Shown: positions 23,126-23,203 of the stretch, piece after piece | Position numbering within the stretch: position 1 is the stretch's first letter | Layout of the letters: every line of letters begins with the position of its first letter | Program-made: the position numbers and the translations under genes | Notes under the pieces: generated by a model | Database searches by the model: none | The model's input: only the letters and a program-made list of their open reading frames with translations | What the model was told of the DNA's origin: nothing | Assembly (NCBI GenBank): GCA_964371945.1 | Contig: CAYJPA010000090.1 | Span: 1-23,203, forward strand | Direction of reading: 5' to 3' | DNA length: 23,203 nt | Source: CAYJPA01 sp964371945 | Lineage (GTDB): Bacteria; Chloroflexota; Chloroflexia; Thermomicrobiales; UBA6265

Positions 23126-23203
23126 TGATGTGATTGCTGAGTTGCTGAGGGGTGCGATTCATTTTTTCGTGATTATGCGCAAAGACTTTAAGGACGGTGG
23201 TAG

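Larger units (their letters stand above)
22913..23203. promoter_or_regulatory. Upstream control region of the operon
   Basis: This 290-base gap carries no convincing gene. Its outer part (23080-23203) is AT-rich and contains the promoter-like hexamers and palindrome listed separately. From about 22915 to 23080 the transcript would have a leader of roughly 150-170 bases that shows no obvious terminator or known riboswitch pattern. The beginning of any divergently transcribed gene would lie beyond the window edge. Confidence 0.55.

Noticed and set aside
1..23203. tRNA, rRNA or CRISPR features
   Set aside because: I saw no tRNA-like cloverleaf with a TTCRA loop, no rRNA signature and no regularly spaced repeats on reading both strands.

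Overview
The window is about 23 kb of GC-rich bacterial DNA. It has GTG and TTG starts, strong Shine-Dalgarno sites and a very dense run of metabolic genes. The content (family 1 sugar-binding protein with a Tat signal, two binding-protein-dependent permeases, many Gfo/Idh/MocA paralogs, a divergent second chaperonin, GntR/FCD regulator, IS1182- and IS481-type transposase remnants) would fit a Chloroflexota, Thermomicrobia-like bacterium. That placement is an inference from gene style, and the sequence holds no rRNA or other marker to prove it.

Left flank (1-3300, plus strand mostly). This is an accessory patch. It holds the N-terminal part of an IS1182/DUF772-type transposase (410-823) running directly into the inverted N-terminal part of an IS481-type transposase (802-1005, minus). 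Then come a complete SAM-dependent methyltransferase with an N-terminal winged-helix domain (1207-2301), a 380-base gap with short palindromes, and a complete serine recombinase of resolvase type (2683-3297).

Main region (22912 down to 3324, all minus strand). Seventeen genes run head to tail with short gaps or overlaps and look like one large catabolic operon. In transcription order they are: GntR/FCD regulator; Tat-exported sugar-type binding protein; two ABC permeases (no ATPase gene); Gfo/Idh/MocA enzyme F; class V aminotransferase; zinc-less medium-chain dehydrogenase; zinc-type medium-chain dehydrogenase; Gfo/Idh/MocA enzymes E and D (tandem paralogs) and C; a divergent GroEL-type chaperonin with a long N-terminal extension; a seven-repeat Asp-box beta-propeller protein; Gfo/Idh/MocA enzymes B and A; a gamma-glutamyltranspeptidase-family Ntn hydrolase without a signal peptide; and a second class V aminotransferase. 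The binding protein and permeases would import a carbohydrate-like compound. Six Gfo/Idh/MocA enzymes plus two alcohol-type dehydrogenases would oxidise and rearrange it. The Ntn hydrolase and two PLP enzymes suggest the substrate also carries amide or amino groups. The actual substrate cannot be read from the sequence.

The most unusual part is the block C - chaperonin - propeller - B - A (12091 to 6213). Its genes are joined by four successive 4-base stop/start overlaps (TTGA, then ATGA three times). The chaperonin keeps the general GroEL fold and the GDG and GGG nucleotide-site glycines, but by eye it has lost the Asp matching GroEL D398 and most of the TTT of GDGTTT. A substrate-dedicated or regulatory chaperonin co-translated with a cytoplasmic propeller inside a sugar operon is the best candidate for an undescribed system here. 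Upstream of the GntR gene a 20-base near-perfect palindrome overlaps plausible promoter elements and is the likely autoregulatory operator.
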